Positions 1-7,775 of a stretch of 64,000 nt of DNA are shown in pieces. Location: IMG/VR virus record IMGVR_UViG_3300003937_000144, positions 30,020 through 94,019 of that record, one strand, 5' to 3'. The translations under genes and the position numbers were made by a program. Within the stretch, counting starts at the first letter, position 1. Every line of letters begins with the position of its first letter. The DNA is from a virus. The notes under the pieces were generated by a model. That model had not been told where the DNA came from. It saw nothing but the letters and a program-made list of their open reading frames with translations, and made no database searches.

Positions 1-1332
1 TACAGCCCATGCAGCTAAACCCCAAGGACCAAAGAATCTAAGAAAACCTCTACCTGCCATTTTCCAACCACCAGACTTAATCATCTTCGCCCACATCTTA
101 CCTCTTAAAGTATTCTTACCAGCGTTTTTAAATATTTTAGTTATTCCTAATTTTGTTAGAGTTGAAACTCTGGTTACTAATGATTTAACTGGAAGTAATG
201 TAGTAATCAATAGAGCATTAATAGCATTATCTAAAGTAAGAATTGATTTACCAGCTGGACCATCTCCTATTTCAATCTCGGACCCATCTCCACCATCATC
301 ATCCATCTTGAAGTCATCCATCTGTTCAGTTGACTGATTAATAAATCCACTAGCAATCATACCAGCAAGTAAAATTGGCCACATCCTTGGATTACGTGCT
401 CCCCTTCCTCTACCAAAGAGTTTCCTACCCATAATCTTTAATCTTAATTTCATAGTTTTAGCAAAACCACGTTTAGTTTTAAACCCAAACCATTTTTTAG
501 TTAGAGCCCAAAGTGTAAGAGCGCCAGCACCAAGACCAACATTTTTAGAATTTTGACTTAACCAACCAAATATACCACCGCTTTCTTCATCAGCATCACT
601 ACCACCTTCACGACCACCGCCAACAGCACCAACACCAAGACCAGCATTCTTAATAGATTCTCTACGTGCTTCTTCTCTATCACGCTGAGTTGTATTCCAT
701 CTTAGATCACTATCAACTTTAGATTGTTTTAAGAAGTCTAATATTTGATGATTGATGTTTTTAATTGTGGATAATGTGTTGGTTGATTTGTCACTATTAA
801 CTTTTATTAAAGGTAAAGACTTTAAATTTTCATCATCATAACCACTGCCACCGGGTTGTTGAGATTTTGGTATACCACCTAAAGCATCTCGCCATGCAGG
901 CTGTGGACGTTTTGAATCGTCCCAATGTCCAGGATTTAATATTTCTATTAGATCCATCATGTATAGGCCAAATGACTTATTAAAATCTATTAGCTGTTCA
1001 TCAAGACTATGAAGAAACTCTCTAGATATTTCAGCTTCTCTCAATATCATCATTTGAGCAAACTCTTTGGCAGGTCTATCTTTTATAGCAGCGTTAAATT
1101 CTGTTCTGGCTTGTCCCGCTAAGAACCTACGTTGGAAGTCTTGTGCATCGCTTACTAGGGCACCTTGAGTCTCATTTGCAACAACGTTAGCCGCTGCTAA
1201 ACTCTCTTGACGTTTTAGGGCTTCAGCATCTCTAAGTAGATCTTTTGCATTTGCACGATTCAGTTGTTGTAATTGACTTACAATATTCTTTAATAATGCA
1301 TTACCCTCTTTATTGTTACTTTTATCAGCCAT
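1..1332 (-). CDS. Possible tail tape-measure-like structural protein, C-terminus outside window
   Basis: The minus frame is open from an ATG at 1332-1330 to the window edge (444 codons, no stop). The protein begins MADKSNNKEGNALLKN and its first third is rich in Lys, Asp and Gln and looks helical. A Gly-rich linker near residues 220-235 precedes several hydrophobic or basic segments in the last 200 residues, including FGRGRGARNPRMWPILLAG. The start codon overlaps the stop of the gp51-like frame by 8 bases, so the two are probably translationally coupled. Position is the main clue: in T4 and in long-tailed phages generally, the tape measure lies downstream of the frameshifting tail-assembly chaperone pair, and gp26/gp51 lie directly upstream here. 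I do not recognise the sequence family itself. It could equally be another internal tail or hub protein. Confidence 0.5.
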   Translation of the reverse strand, partial: MADKSNNKEGNALLKNIVSQLQQLNRANAKDLLRDAEALKRQESLAAANVVANETQGALVSDAQDFQRRFLAGQARTEFNAAIKDRPAKEFAQMMILREAEISREFLHSLDEQLIDFNKSFGLYMMDLIEILNPGHWDDSKRPQPAWRDALGGIPKSQQPGGSGYDDENLKSLPLIKVNSDKSTNTLSTIKNINHQILDFLKQSKVDSDLRWNTTQRDREEARRESIKNAGLGVGAVGGGREGGSDADEESGGIFGWLSQNSKNVGLGAGALTLWALTKKWFGFKTKRGFAKTMKLRLKIMGRKLFGRGRGARNPRMWPILLAGMIASGFINQSTEQMDDFKMDDDGGDGSEIEIGDGPAGKSILTLDNAINALLITTLLPVKSLVTRVSTLTKLGITKIFKNAGKNTLRGKMWAKMIKSGGWKMAGRGFLRFFGPWGLAAWAV

Positions 1333-1465
1333 TCATTTTACCTTTTGTCTGTTTAGTTCTTTCGTTTACTTCCTTAACGTGTTGCCTTAAAAGAGAAACA
1401 TAGATTTCCCTTTCCCATGGCATCATACTATCAAGCTCTTCCAAATTAAACCCATGTTGGTTCAT
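1325..1465 (-). CDS. 51: gp51-like baseplate hub assembly segment, probably expressed as frameshift extension of gp26
   Basis: From the ATG at 1465 this frame encodes 46 residues that include LEELDSMMPWEREIYVSLL, a pattern I associate with gp51 of marine T4-like phages and with the extension part of tail-assembly chaperones. Homology appears to start earlier: the frame stays open upstream and reads ALSHSSVVGYYKLNFTL before the ATG, yet it has no ATG there, only an ATA. The simplest reading is that it is made as a gp26-gp51 fusion by a -1 slip on the T7 run at the end of gp26. The stop (1327-1325) overlaps the start of the next gene. A separate short product from the internal ATG is also possible. 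Confidence 0.6.
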   Translation of the reverse strand: MNQHGFNLEELDSMMPWEREIYVSLLRQHVKEVNERTKQTKGKMNG

Positions 1466-1485
1466 CAACGTAAAATTTAATTTAT

Positions 1486-1528
1486 AATAGCCTACTACAC
1501 TACTATGAGAAAGGGCTATTGAAAAAAA
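1486..1528 (-). promoter_or_regulatory. Candidate -1 ribosomal frameshift site: T7 slippery run plus stem-loop
   Basis: On the minus strand the last gp26 codons are GAT TTT TTT CAA TAG. The seven T residues at 1528-1522 form a T TTT TTT slippery heptamer. One C later a perfect 7-bp inverted repeat follows: AATAGCC (1520-1514) pairs with GGCTATT (1492-1486) around a 21-base loop. A -1 slip leads into the gp51-like frame. The spacer is shorter than the usual 5-9 bases, so the stem may be only partly used or the loop may form a pseudoknot. A single-base sequencing error in the homopolymer would give the same picture. Confidence 0.55.
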
Positions 1529-2220
1529 TCAGTTAACCCTTTTAACTCTATAGAGTTTTCTTTATTACACTTCTTACAATTATAATTTACATTATAACTT
1601 AAATATGGTGCTTTAGCTAATACATTCACAATCTGTTCAAACTGATCTGTACTCAAGCTTTCAATAAAGTCTTTTATTTCTTCTCTAGGACTATCTCTTA
1701 AATCAAAAGTTTCTTCACCGCTATAGATTGTTTCAATAGAAGCTATCATTAAATTAATGATTGTTTCAGTCTCACTATCACTTTGAAGCTCACCTTTTCT
1801 ATCTTTCATGGTAGTCCATTTTAAATCAAGAGATATATCATCTGTCAATTTAATATGTCTATCAACGGCTTTACCAAGATTAGTTATAGTAACCTCATCT
1901 AAGTTAACCTTTATTTCATTTTCTTCTTCACAATGTACACAGCTTGGGCCTAGTTTAATACCTTCACCTACTGACTTACTTCGTAAAGTCACAAATATAA
2001 ATTCCACATCAAATGTTGTTAATGAATTTATATCAAGCGGTGTTTCTACACACGACTCAATAACATTCATAACAGCATTCTCAATTTGTTTCTCATCTTG
2101 AGATTCCATTGCTATTAACAATATCTTCTCTTCTCTGACCACGTATGGTCTGTATGTAATACTTTCGCCTGTTGAGGGCACAATCATATCATACTTTGGC
2201 GTTACTAGTTTAGGTAACAT
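1516..2220 (-). CDS. 26: T4 gp26-like baseplate hub subunit
   Basis: This 234-residue protein matches the T4 gp26 family (T4_baseplate). It opens MLPKLVTPKYDMIVPSTGES and continues with a YRPYVVREEKILLIAMES stretch. It carries two CxxC pairs, C-V-H-C near residue 95 and C-K-K-C near residue 217, suggesting a small zinc site. In T4, gp26 is needed for assembly of the baseplate hub. T4's own version is about 208 residues, so the length fits. The gene ends at a T7 run where a -1 slip would fuse it to the downstream gp51-like segment, which parallels tail-assembly chaperones such as lambda gpG/gpGT. The upstream neighbour on the same strand ends 33 bases before the start. Confidence 0.85.
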   Translation of the reverse strand: MLPKLVTPKYDMIVPSTGESITYRPYVVREEKILLIAMESQDEKQIENAVMNVIESCVETPLDINSLTTFDVEFIFVTLRSKSVGEGIKLGPSCVHCEEENEIKVNLDEVTITNLGKAVDRHIKLTDDISLDLKWTTMKDRKGELQSDSETETIINLMIASIETIYSGEETFDLRDSPREEIKDFIESLSTDQFEQIVNVLAKAPYLSYNVNYNCKKCNKENSIELKGLTDFFQ

Positions 2221-2253
2221 ATCAATCTCACTCCATATTAAAAATTAAATTAT

Positions 2254-3330
2254 TTACTGTCCTGCTGCTTTTCTTCTATTCAAATCAGCTAATGCCGCAC
2301 TATAATCTCCGCGGTTAGTTCGCTTACTACTTTGATAAGCTTCTTGCGCTGCCTTCCCAGATGTTCTAGGACCTGGTCTTTCAGGTCTATATGCTCCACT
2401 AAATGGTGCACCTTGTCCAGATGTTCTTGGTCCTGGTCGAGGCACTTCAACTGCAACCTCTTCATTTCTTGGTCCTGCACCTTTAGTACCAGAATCTCTG
2501 GCTCCTGGACCATTGTATGTTTCTTCACCTGACATTGGTGGAGCTTGACCAGATGTTCTTTCACCTGGTCCAGTCCAATCTTGTTCTTCTTCATTCCTTG
2601 GGCCACTACCCTTAGGTCCAGAATCTCTTCTACCAGGATGAGTCCATTTTTCTTCAACACTTGCTGCCTTAAATCCTTTATCAATGTCAAGAGATCGCCA
2701 GTTATCATATTCCCATGTAATAGTTACTTCCATTAAACTTTCATTGGTATTACCCAATTCAACTTGACTCATTTGTATAGGATATGCATTCTCTAATAGA
2801 TTACCATATCCAACAACACCGTCTTCATTTCCTTGTAAGGCTCTTATTTCTACATCAGCAACATATTCTTTTTTATATAATGTCTTATAATGATTGTGTG
2901 TACTATCTACAATCATGTTCATCCACATATCAAAATACTTTTTAATATAATAATCACCTGTTAATAAGAAGCTCATTGTGACTTCATCAGTAGCCATTGA
3001 GTAAGGCTTCTTTGCAAGGTTATGATCGTGGGAAGCTTCAGTTGTGGATATACGTTTTCCAGGAAGTGATACGGATGTGCATAGCATATATGTATCCTGG
3101 CCATCTTGTATAAAATTAGCCATAGGACTATCGTTTTTTTCGAATCGACCAACCACAGGGTTGTCATTAGATATTGAATTTCTTGCAAAGTGATTATCAA
3201 TTGCAGTATCTGAATTCCGTTTAACTTGAGCAAGGTAAGGATGGCTAATCATTACTGAATATCTATTACCTCGTGCTATACCACCACGGCGATCTAATAA
3301 TGCTTTCATGTCGTCTATTGCAGTCTTCAT
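2254..3330 (-). CDS. 54: gp54-like baseplate tail-tube initiator with repetitive Pro/Gly-rich C-tail
   Basis: Residues 1-215 look like a tail-tube fold protein of the gp54 or gp19 type, with a CTSVSLPGKRISTTEAS segment near residue 85, DYYIKKYFDMWMNMIVD near 127 and a closing VTITWEYDNWRS. T4 gp54 (320 residues) starts tube polymerisation on the baseplate hub, next to gp48. From about residue 228 to 335 the sequence changes to low-complexity repeats built on GPGxRxSG and GPRNEEE units. Such a tail is not part of the T4 protein and may be disordered or bind a partner. The ATG at 3330 overlaps the stop of the upstream gene by one base, so coupling is likely. A tube paralogue other than gp54 is possible. 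Confidence 0.65.
   Translation of the reverse strand: MKTAIDDMKALLDRRGGIARGNRYSVMISHPYLAQVKRNSDTAIDNHFARNSISNDNPVVGRFEKNDSPMANFIQDGQDTYMLCTSVSLPGKRISTTEASHDHNLAKKPYSMATDEVTMSFLLTGDYYIKKYFDMWMNMIVDSTHNHYKTLYKKEYVADVEIRALQGNEDGVVGYGNLLENAYPIQMSQVELGNTNESLMEVTITWEYDNWRSLDIDKGFKAASVEEKWTHPGRRDSGPKGSGPRNEEEQDWTGPGERTSGQAPPMSGEETYNGPGARDSGTKGAGPRNEEVAVEVPRPGPRTSGQGAPFSGAYRPERPGPRTSGKAAQEAYQSSKRTNRGDYSAALADLNRRKAAGQ
2335..2648 (-). repeat. Imperfect repeats encoding GPGxRxSG units
   Basis: The C-terminal third of the gp54-like protein contains repeated blocks read as HPGRRDSGPKG, GPGERTSGQAPP, GPGARDSGTKG, RPGPRTSGQGAPF and RPGPRTSGKA, interleaved with GPRNEE. Two motifs (GPGxRTSG and GPRNEEE) alternate. 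Codons differ between the copies, so the repeat seems to be kept at the protein level. Boundaries are approximate. Confidence 0.7.
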
Positions 3331-3911
3331 TAATATTGTTTCCTTGAGTCAGCCCATATAGCACCTTCACTAGCTTTCTTGAATGATGCTGTTTGTAAAA
3401 AAATTGCTATGCTCCATTCTGCCGAAGGAACTTTCATTATCTTTGAAGATACTTTCTTAGTCAGATAATGTTTAAAGCACGGTTTAAAGTATTTATAGTT
3501 CTTTGTTGCTTTTAATAAGTTATATGTAATTCTAAACTTAGTCATATCATTAAACTTTTGATTAGTTGCTACATCATTTAAATGGTCTAAGAAGATTGCA
3601 CGAACTTTAGGTGGTAAGTAATGTAAGTTAATACCATAGAAACCATCTTTCGCTGGGCCCACGACAATAGTCAAAGGGAATGTATCATAGTAAGGCAATG
3701 TTGCTTTAAGCTTTGGATCATATGTGTACATAACCATTTCACCAGCCTTGGCACTTTGTCTTGCTATTAATCTCTCATCCTTCAACACACTCTTACCTAA
3801 CGGCCCAAGCTTCTTCACATTCTTAGCAAACCAAACGTTTGCTTCTTTAGATCTTGCTGTTATGCCTTTACGAAAAGCTTCTGATTCTAACTTGTCAAAT
3901 AGACTAGCCAT
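3330..3911 (-). CDS. Conserved virion-associated protein of unknown role
   Basis: This protein of 193 residues has a core YYDTFPLTIVVGPAKDGFYG followed by NLHYLPPKVRAIFLDHL. I associate this pattern with a protein family found near head-completion and baseplate genes of many large myoviruses. The N-terminus is basic and helical (FRKGITARSKEANVWFAKN). There is no signal peptide or membrane segment. It sits between a small membrane protein, whose end it overlaps by 8 bases, and the gp54-like gene, whose start it touches, so the minus-strand genes form one transcription unit. A DNA-end protector (gp2-like) or a neck or tail completion role is possible, but I cannot assign one from sequence alone. 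Confidence 0.5.
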   Translation of the reverse strand: MASLFDKLESEAFRKGITARSKEANVWFAKNVKKLGPLGKSVLKDERLIARQSAKAGEMVMYTYDPKLKATLPYYDTFPLTIVVGPAKDGFYGINLHYLPPKVRAIFLDHLNDVATNQKFNDMTKFRITYNLLKATKNYKYFKPCFKHYLTKKVSSKIMKVPSAEWSIAIFLQTASFKKASEGAIWADSRKQY

Positions 3912-4095
3912 TAAACGTCTCCATTAATTGTGGTCCGAACACTACCATAATATATGCTATGATAGCCATGGCAGCAATACCTCCTAATAGCCATTTTATT
4001 TTAAAATCGTCGACCATCATTTTAAATCCTATTATTTCGTTCCCTAATATACGTAGGGATATTTCTAACTTACCGTCACTATCTTCTTCTGCCAT
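3904..4095 (-). CDS. Small single-span membrane protein
   Basis: This protein of 63 residues has an acidic N-terminus (MAEEDSDGK), an amphipathic stretch, and one clear membrane segment at about residues 35-54 (WLLGGIAAMAIIAYIMVVFG). A late promoter TATAAATA lies exactly five bases upstream of the ATG and overlaps the stop codon of gp4, so the gene has its own late promoter and probably a leaderless mRNA. The next gene overlaps its end. Small one-span proteins in phages may be holins or antiholins, or membrane components of assembly. Nothing here decides between these. Confidence 0.75.
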   Translation of the reverse strand: MAEEDSDGKLEISLRILGNEIIGFKMMVDDFKIKWLLGGIAAMAIIAYIMVVFGPQLMETFNG

Positions 4096-4100
4096 ACTTA

Positions 4101-4108
4101 TATTTATA
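4101..4108 (-). promoter_or_regulatory. T4-type late promoter TATAAATA
   Basis: A perfect late -10 element reads on the minus strand, five bases before the ATG at 4095. It contains the stop codon of gp4 (4106-4104). With T4 geometry (+1 five bases after the box) transcription would begin at the start codon. Confidence 0.8.
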
Positions 4109-4601
4109 CTCTTTTCTTAAGAGATTTCCATATTCTTTTGCCAGTCTTTGTTTTACTTGCTTTAAATCTCATAGTCATAGTTTTAATACCCATTGCTTCT
4201 AATTCATTCTCAGTCCATATTTGAAATTCATATCCACGTTCCTCACAAAACTTACGTGCATACTTCCACTTAGAAGTATTCTTCATATAGGTTAATGCCT
4301 CTGTTAACTTTTTTCTTTTAGGTGGCACGGTTTGAGATGATGGTTTGATCTCGACTAAAAGAGTACGGCCTGTATCTGTTCGTATAGTAAGATCCACAAA
4401 GTATCTGTGAGCCTTGTTATCGGTTGCACATACGTAACCTATAACAGTTTCTTCAGAATTCCACCACTTAACCCATGATGCTTTATCTAAATACCTAAAT
4501 GCATTGCGCTCCCATAAAGATCTATAATGTATATTATCTACATTACCTTTATACTTTGCTATATTTGTTGGTCTCCATGATCCAGAATATGTTTTTTTCA
4601 T
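4104..4601 (-). CDS. 4: T4 gp4-like head completion protein
   Basis: This is the T4 gene 4 head-completion family (T4 protein about 150 residues). The characteristic parts are YRSLWERNAFRYLDK near residue 27, WNSEETVIGYVCATDNKAHR, VDLTIRTD, LVEIKPSSQTVPPKR, YMKNTSKWKYARKFCEERG and FQIWTENEL. The D...EVK/EIK arrangement recalls restriction-endonuclease-like folds. In T4, gp4 acts after DNA packaging and before tail joining. I start at the ATG at 4601, giving MKKTYSGSWRPTN; a longer frame up to 4673 would run through both divergent late promoters and into the gp48 start and is rejected. A minus-strand TATAAATA lies five bases upstream of this ATG. Confidence 0.9.
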   Translation of the reverse strand: MKKTYSGSWRPTNIAKYKGNVDNIHYRSLWERNAFRYLDKASWVKWWNSEETVIGYVCATDNKAHRYFVDLTIRTDTGRTLLVEIKPSSQTVPPKRKKLTEALTYMKNTSKWKYARKFCEERGYEFQIWTENELEAMGIKTMTMRFKASKTKTGKRIWKSLKKRV

Positions 4602-4606
4602 ACAAC

Positions 4607-4614
4607 TATTTATA
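4607..4614 (-). promoter_or_regulatory. T4-type late promoter TATAAATA for gp4
   Basis: Perfect box on the minus strand, five bases (GTTGT) before the gp4 ATG at 4601. It lies back to back with the plus-strand late promoter at 4623-4630, forming a compact divergent control region. Confidence 0.8.
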
Positions 4615-4622
4615 CAAATCGT

Positions 4623-4630
4623 TATAAATA
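4623..4630 (+). promoter_or_regulatory. T4-type late promoter TATAAATA for the baseplate operon
   Basis: Perfect late box 26 bases before the gp48 ATG. This leaves a leader of about 20 bases that contains an AAGGAA-like ribosome-binding site. It probably drives the plus-strand baseplate genes. Confidence 0.8.
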
Positions 4631-4656
4631 AGTAATATACAAACCAAGGAACTATT

Positions 4657-5916
4657 ATGGCAGACAACATCAAAGGTTATCCAATGAATCTCTCAGGAAG
4701 ACTTTCATCAGACGAAACCCCGGCAGACGCAAACGCAAGAAGAGCACGAGAGATTAAAGAAAATAAATTTTTCACAACTGAAAAACCATTTTCTTTTAAA
4801 TATCCGTCAACGGTAGCAGAGAATTTCAAAGAAGAAATAAATTTTAATACTCATGATTCTAGTGAGTATGCTTTAGTACGATCTTCAATAGATGCAAATG
4901 GAAACCAACTTGGTATTGATGATGATGCTATTGAGCCATATGTTATATTTGAATTTATGAGACTAATGACTGATGATAAGAAAAAAGCTCTGTCTAAATG
5001 GCAAGATAAAAATAATTTTACTAGACGTAATTCTTCAGCATTAAAGAAAGAAATATATGATGCAAAGGATGCAACCGCGCCACAATCGGCCGATGACATA
5101 GAAGCTGGTGCAGAAAAGAATTTTGTAATGCATGCAGAGAATAGAGCATTAATAGAAGCTTCCGGTATAGAAGATAGTATGTTTGATAAAGCTAAAAGAG
5201 TATTTGGTGGTTCAATAGCAATGTACATGCCTACAGATATTCAGATAAATGATGCAATAGGCTATAGTGAAGAGTCAAGACAAATTGCAGCTATGCTAGA
5301 AGATTTTGGTACCTCTGATAAAGTTAATAATGCTACAATGTTTAATCCTACTACAATTGCTGCTGGTGCTGGTGGTGTAAGTTGGTTAGCAGATGCAGCT
5401 AGTAAATCCACAAATACTAGAATTGCTGGAAGTAAAATAACTAAATGGTTATCTAAAGGTAACGTTGGTCTTTCTTCAATTCTTGGTTATGGTGCTGGTG
5501 GTGTAATTAGTGATGAAATGCAAAGACATCACGGTCAGGCTTTAAATCCTAATGAATATATGGCTTATCAAAATACTCCAATGAGAAGCTTCTCGTTTAA
5601 CTTTACATTTTTACCAGACAGTGCAGAAGAATCTACTGAGGCAACTGATATTATTAGACAATTCAGATATGCAGCCCACGCAGAAAAAAGAGATAATCTT
5701 ACAATCAATGTTCCGGATCATGTTGTTGTATCATTTCATGGAGCAAATGATATGATTCAATTGCCAGCTGTTGTTATCGATTCAGTAAATGTTTCATACA
5801 ACCCAAATAATACTTCATTCTTTAAACATAATAATGCACCAGTTGAAATAGGATTAGCTGTAACACTTAAAGAAATAGCACCTATATTTAAGGGTGATGT
5901 AGAGAGGGGATTCTAA
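4657..5916 (+). CDS. 48: gp48-like baseplate tail-tube cap
   Basis: This 419-residue protein matches gp48 of T4-like phages (T4: 364 residues), which forms the ring on the hub from which the tail tube grows. It opens MADNIKGYPMNLSGRLSSDE. The diagnostic C-terminal part has ALNPNEYMAYQNTPMRSFSF near residue 295, then FLPDSAEESTEATDIIRQFR and closing strands ending LKEIAPIFKGDVERGF. A Gly/Ala-rich middle section (residues 225-275) may be an insertion relative to T4. It starts 26 bases after a late promoter and is followed after one base by gp53, so it heads the baseplate operon. Confidence 0.85.
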   Translation: MADNIKGYPMNLSGRLSSDETPADANARRAREIKENKFFTTEKPFSFKYPSTVAENFKEEINFNTHDSSEYALVRSSIDANGNQLGIDDDAIEPYVIFEFMRLMTDDKKKALSKWQDKNNFTRRNSSALKKEIYDAKDATAPQSADDIEAGAEKNFVMHAENRALIEASGIEDSMFDKAKRVFGGSIAMYMPTDIQINDAIGYSEESRQIAAMLEDFGTSDKVNNATMFNPTTIAAGAGGVSWLADAASKSTNTRIAGSKITKWLSKGNVGLSSILGYGAGGVISDEMQRHHGQALNPNEYMAYQNTPMRSFSFNFTFLPDSAEESTEATDIIRQFRYAAHAEKRDNLTINVPDHVVVSFHGANDMIQLPAVVIDSVNVSYNPNNTSFFKHNNAPVEIGLAVTLKEIAPIFKGDVERGF

Positions 5917-5917
5917 T

Positions 5918-6628
5918 ATGTATTTTAAAAATATAAGTAATGCAGTTATAGATGTTGATGGGTCAGGTAATTTTGATGTATTAAAAAATCTAACAGCAAA
6001 AGCATTAGTATCAGATGAGTTAACTAATAATGCTGCACATTATGAAACAGTAACAATTCAAGATGGTGAAAGACCTGATATACTTTCTATGAGATTGTAT
6101 GGAACTGAAGTCTATCATTGGACATTCTTGTTACTTAATCCACAAATAAAAAATATATGGGATGACTGGCCGATGAAGTATGGTCAATTAATAGAGTATT
6201 GTACACAAAAATATCAATACCTTGCAGCTGACACCGATGCTGATCTAAATGATAAATTTAAAGTTGGCGAGACTGTAGTAGGTGGTGTGTCAGGAGCAAC
6301 AGGCTTAGTTAAAGAGATCCATGTAAATATGGGTTATCTTGTTATAGAATTAACTACCGGTACATTTGCTGAAACTGGTGAGACTATAAGTGGTGTTGAT
6401 ACACAAGACAATGTATCATGTATCTTTATTAAGTCACAAGCTTATGCACCTCATCATCATGTTGATGATTCAACTGGAGAGTGGACAACAAGGCGGACTG
6501 CTGGAACTACACCTTATACCTTTCTTGATTTTGAAGAAGCTGTTACCGATCAAAACAGAAATATTAAAGTAGTTAAATCTCAATACGTAAGTCGTATTGC
6601 TAGACAGTTTATAAAAATAATGGGTTAA
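5918..6628 (+). CDS. 53: gp53-like baseplate wedge subunit
   Basis: This 236-residue protein belongs to the gp53 family of the baseplate wedge (T4: 196 residues). The N-terminal half has the characteristic ERPDILSMRLYGTEVYHW and LLLNPQIKNIWDDWPM sequences. These resemble the LysM-like region that in T4 gp53 sits between wedges and holds the inner baseplate together. Residues 110-170 (VGETVVGGVSGATGLVKEI) look like an added beta-rich insertion, which would explain the extra length. The gene lies between gp48 and gp27 with one-base gaps on both sides. Confidence 0.85.
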   Translation: MYFKNISNAVIDVDGSGNFDVLKNLTAKALVSDELTNNAAHYETVTIQDGERPDILSMRLYGTEVYHWTFLLLNPQIKNIWDDWPMKYGQLIEYCTQKYQYLAADTDADLNDKFKVGETVVGGVSGATGLVKEIHVNMGYLVIELTTGTFAETGETISGVDTQDNVSCIFIKSQAYAPHHHVDDSTGEWTTRRTAGTTPYTFLDFEEAVTDQNRNIKVVKSQYVSRIARQFIKIMG

Positions 6629-6629
6629 T

Positions 6630-7775
6630 ATGGAATTAGAATCTCTTGTAGTTACTGGTGGTGCCACTGATATATCAGGTTTAGTCCAAGATGTAACGCT
6701 GTTTGAAAGCATAGAAGGTTATATACAAGGAAGTATCCATATTCTTGATGGTACTAACTTCTTTGATAGGGTTATTGGTTCAACTGACGAATTAGTACCT
6801 ATCACAATTAGTTATATTTATATGGGTATAGAAGTTGAGTATGTATTCCAGGCTGATGGTATCAGCAATATGAAGATAAACAAAGGTAGTAAAGATTACA
6901 ATATACATTTAATAACGCTTATCGAACAAAACTTAAAATTAGTTCCAATTAATGCAGCGTTTTCAGGAACAAGTCATGAAATTGCTGCAAACATATTTCA
7001 CGATGCAAATCTAGATGTTGGACCTCTCTTATATGTAGATAGCGCAGCAGTTACTACGGGTAAATATATTGTACCAAATATTCCTGCTGGAGATGCTATA
7101 AGAAATGTAGTAGATGGTGCAATGGATATTGATAGTACTGGTTTTTATATCTACCAAAGACTCAATGATAATGGAAAAACAAGAATGGGTTCTTTGAAAC
7201 AAATGGCTAATAATAAATTTATGAAAAGCCGAAAGGATGAATTTGTAATTTCTGGTAAATTAACAGGTAATGATGATGAAGATGCTGGAGATAATATAGA
7301 CAATATAGGAACATCAAATAAGTTTAATGTTCTAGAATATAAAAGAAACTTTACTGATAAAATCGCTGCTGGAGATTTCGGAAATAAAATTCATTCAGTT
7401 AGTCTTGACGAAACTGATGTTATAAAAAATGAAGCAACTGAAGATGTTAGTATTGTGCGAACTGTATATAAATCATCTAATAATTTATATAATACTGAGA
7501 AGAATATATTTGCTACGGTTAATGATCCTCAAAGCAGTATGGCAGTAAATCAGATTGCACGTGTACACCATACAAGATTAAGTGTTGAGGATATAGTGCC
7601 AATACCTAATATTGGATGTGGCATGACTATAGAAGTTGAATTGGGTAAACAAGAAAATAGTGAATCAATATCAGATGGACCTTATATAATTTCTGATATT
7701 AATCATGTCTTGACATATAACGGTAAGGCATATGATTATAAACAACGTATGACATTAATAAGAGAGTATGCATAA
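6630..7775 (+). CDS. 27: gp27-like baseplate central hub protein
   Basis: This 381-residue protein matches T4 gp27 (391 residues), the trimeric hub ring at the base of the tail tube. Its N-terminus (DISGLVQDVTLFESIEGYIQ) and the segment GTSHEIAANIFHDAN are typical hub-fold features shared with gpD and VgrG proteins. The C-terminal part contains QSSMAVNQIARVHHTRL and a closing strand set that ends QRMTLIREYA. The gene overlaps gp5 by one base, as expected for partners that form the (gp27)3-(gp5)3 puncturing device. Confidence 0.85.
   Translation: MELESLVVTGGATDISGLVQDVTLFESIEGYIQGSIHILDGTNFFDRVIGSTDELVPITISYIYMGIEVEYVFQADGISNMKINKGSKDYNIHLITLIEQNLKLVPINAAFSGTSHEIAANIFHDANLDVGPLLYVDSAAVTTGKYIVPNIPAGDAIRNVVDGAMDIDSTGFYIYQRLNDNGKTRMGSLKQMANNKFMKSRKDEFVISGKLTGNDDEDAGDNIDNIGTSNKFNVLEYKRNFTDKIAAGDFGNKIHSVSLDETDVIKNEATEDVSIVRTVYKSSNNLYNTEKNIFATVNDPQSSMAVNQIARVHHTRLSVEDIVPIPNIGCGMTIEVELGKQENSESISDGPYIISDINHVLTYNGKAYDYKQRMTLIREYA

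Noticed and set aside
1516-2220. Treating gp51-like frame as an ATA-started gene
   Set aside because: ATA starts are very rare and no ribosome-binding site precedes it; frameshifting or the internal ATG explains the frame better.
2332-2736. Plus-strand Cys/Ser-rich ORFs opposite the gp54-like repeats
   Set aside because: Shadow frames of the Gly/Pro repeats with no start signals.
4602-4673. N-terminal extension of gp4 with a hydrophobic segment (ORF open to 4673)
   Set aside because: It covers both divergent late promoters and the start of gp48; gp4 homology begins at MKKTYSGSWRPTN (4601).
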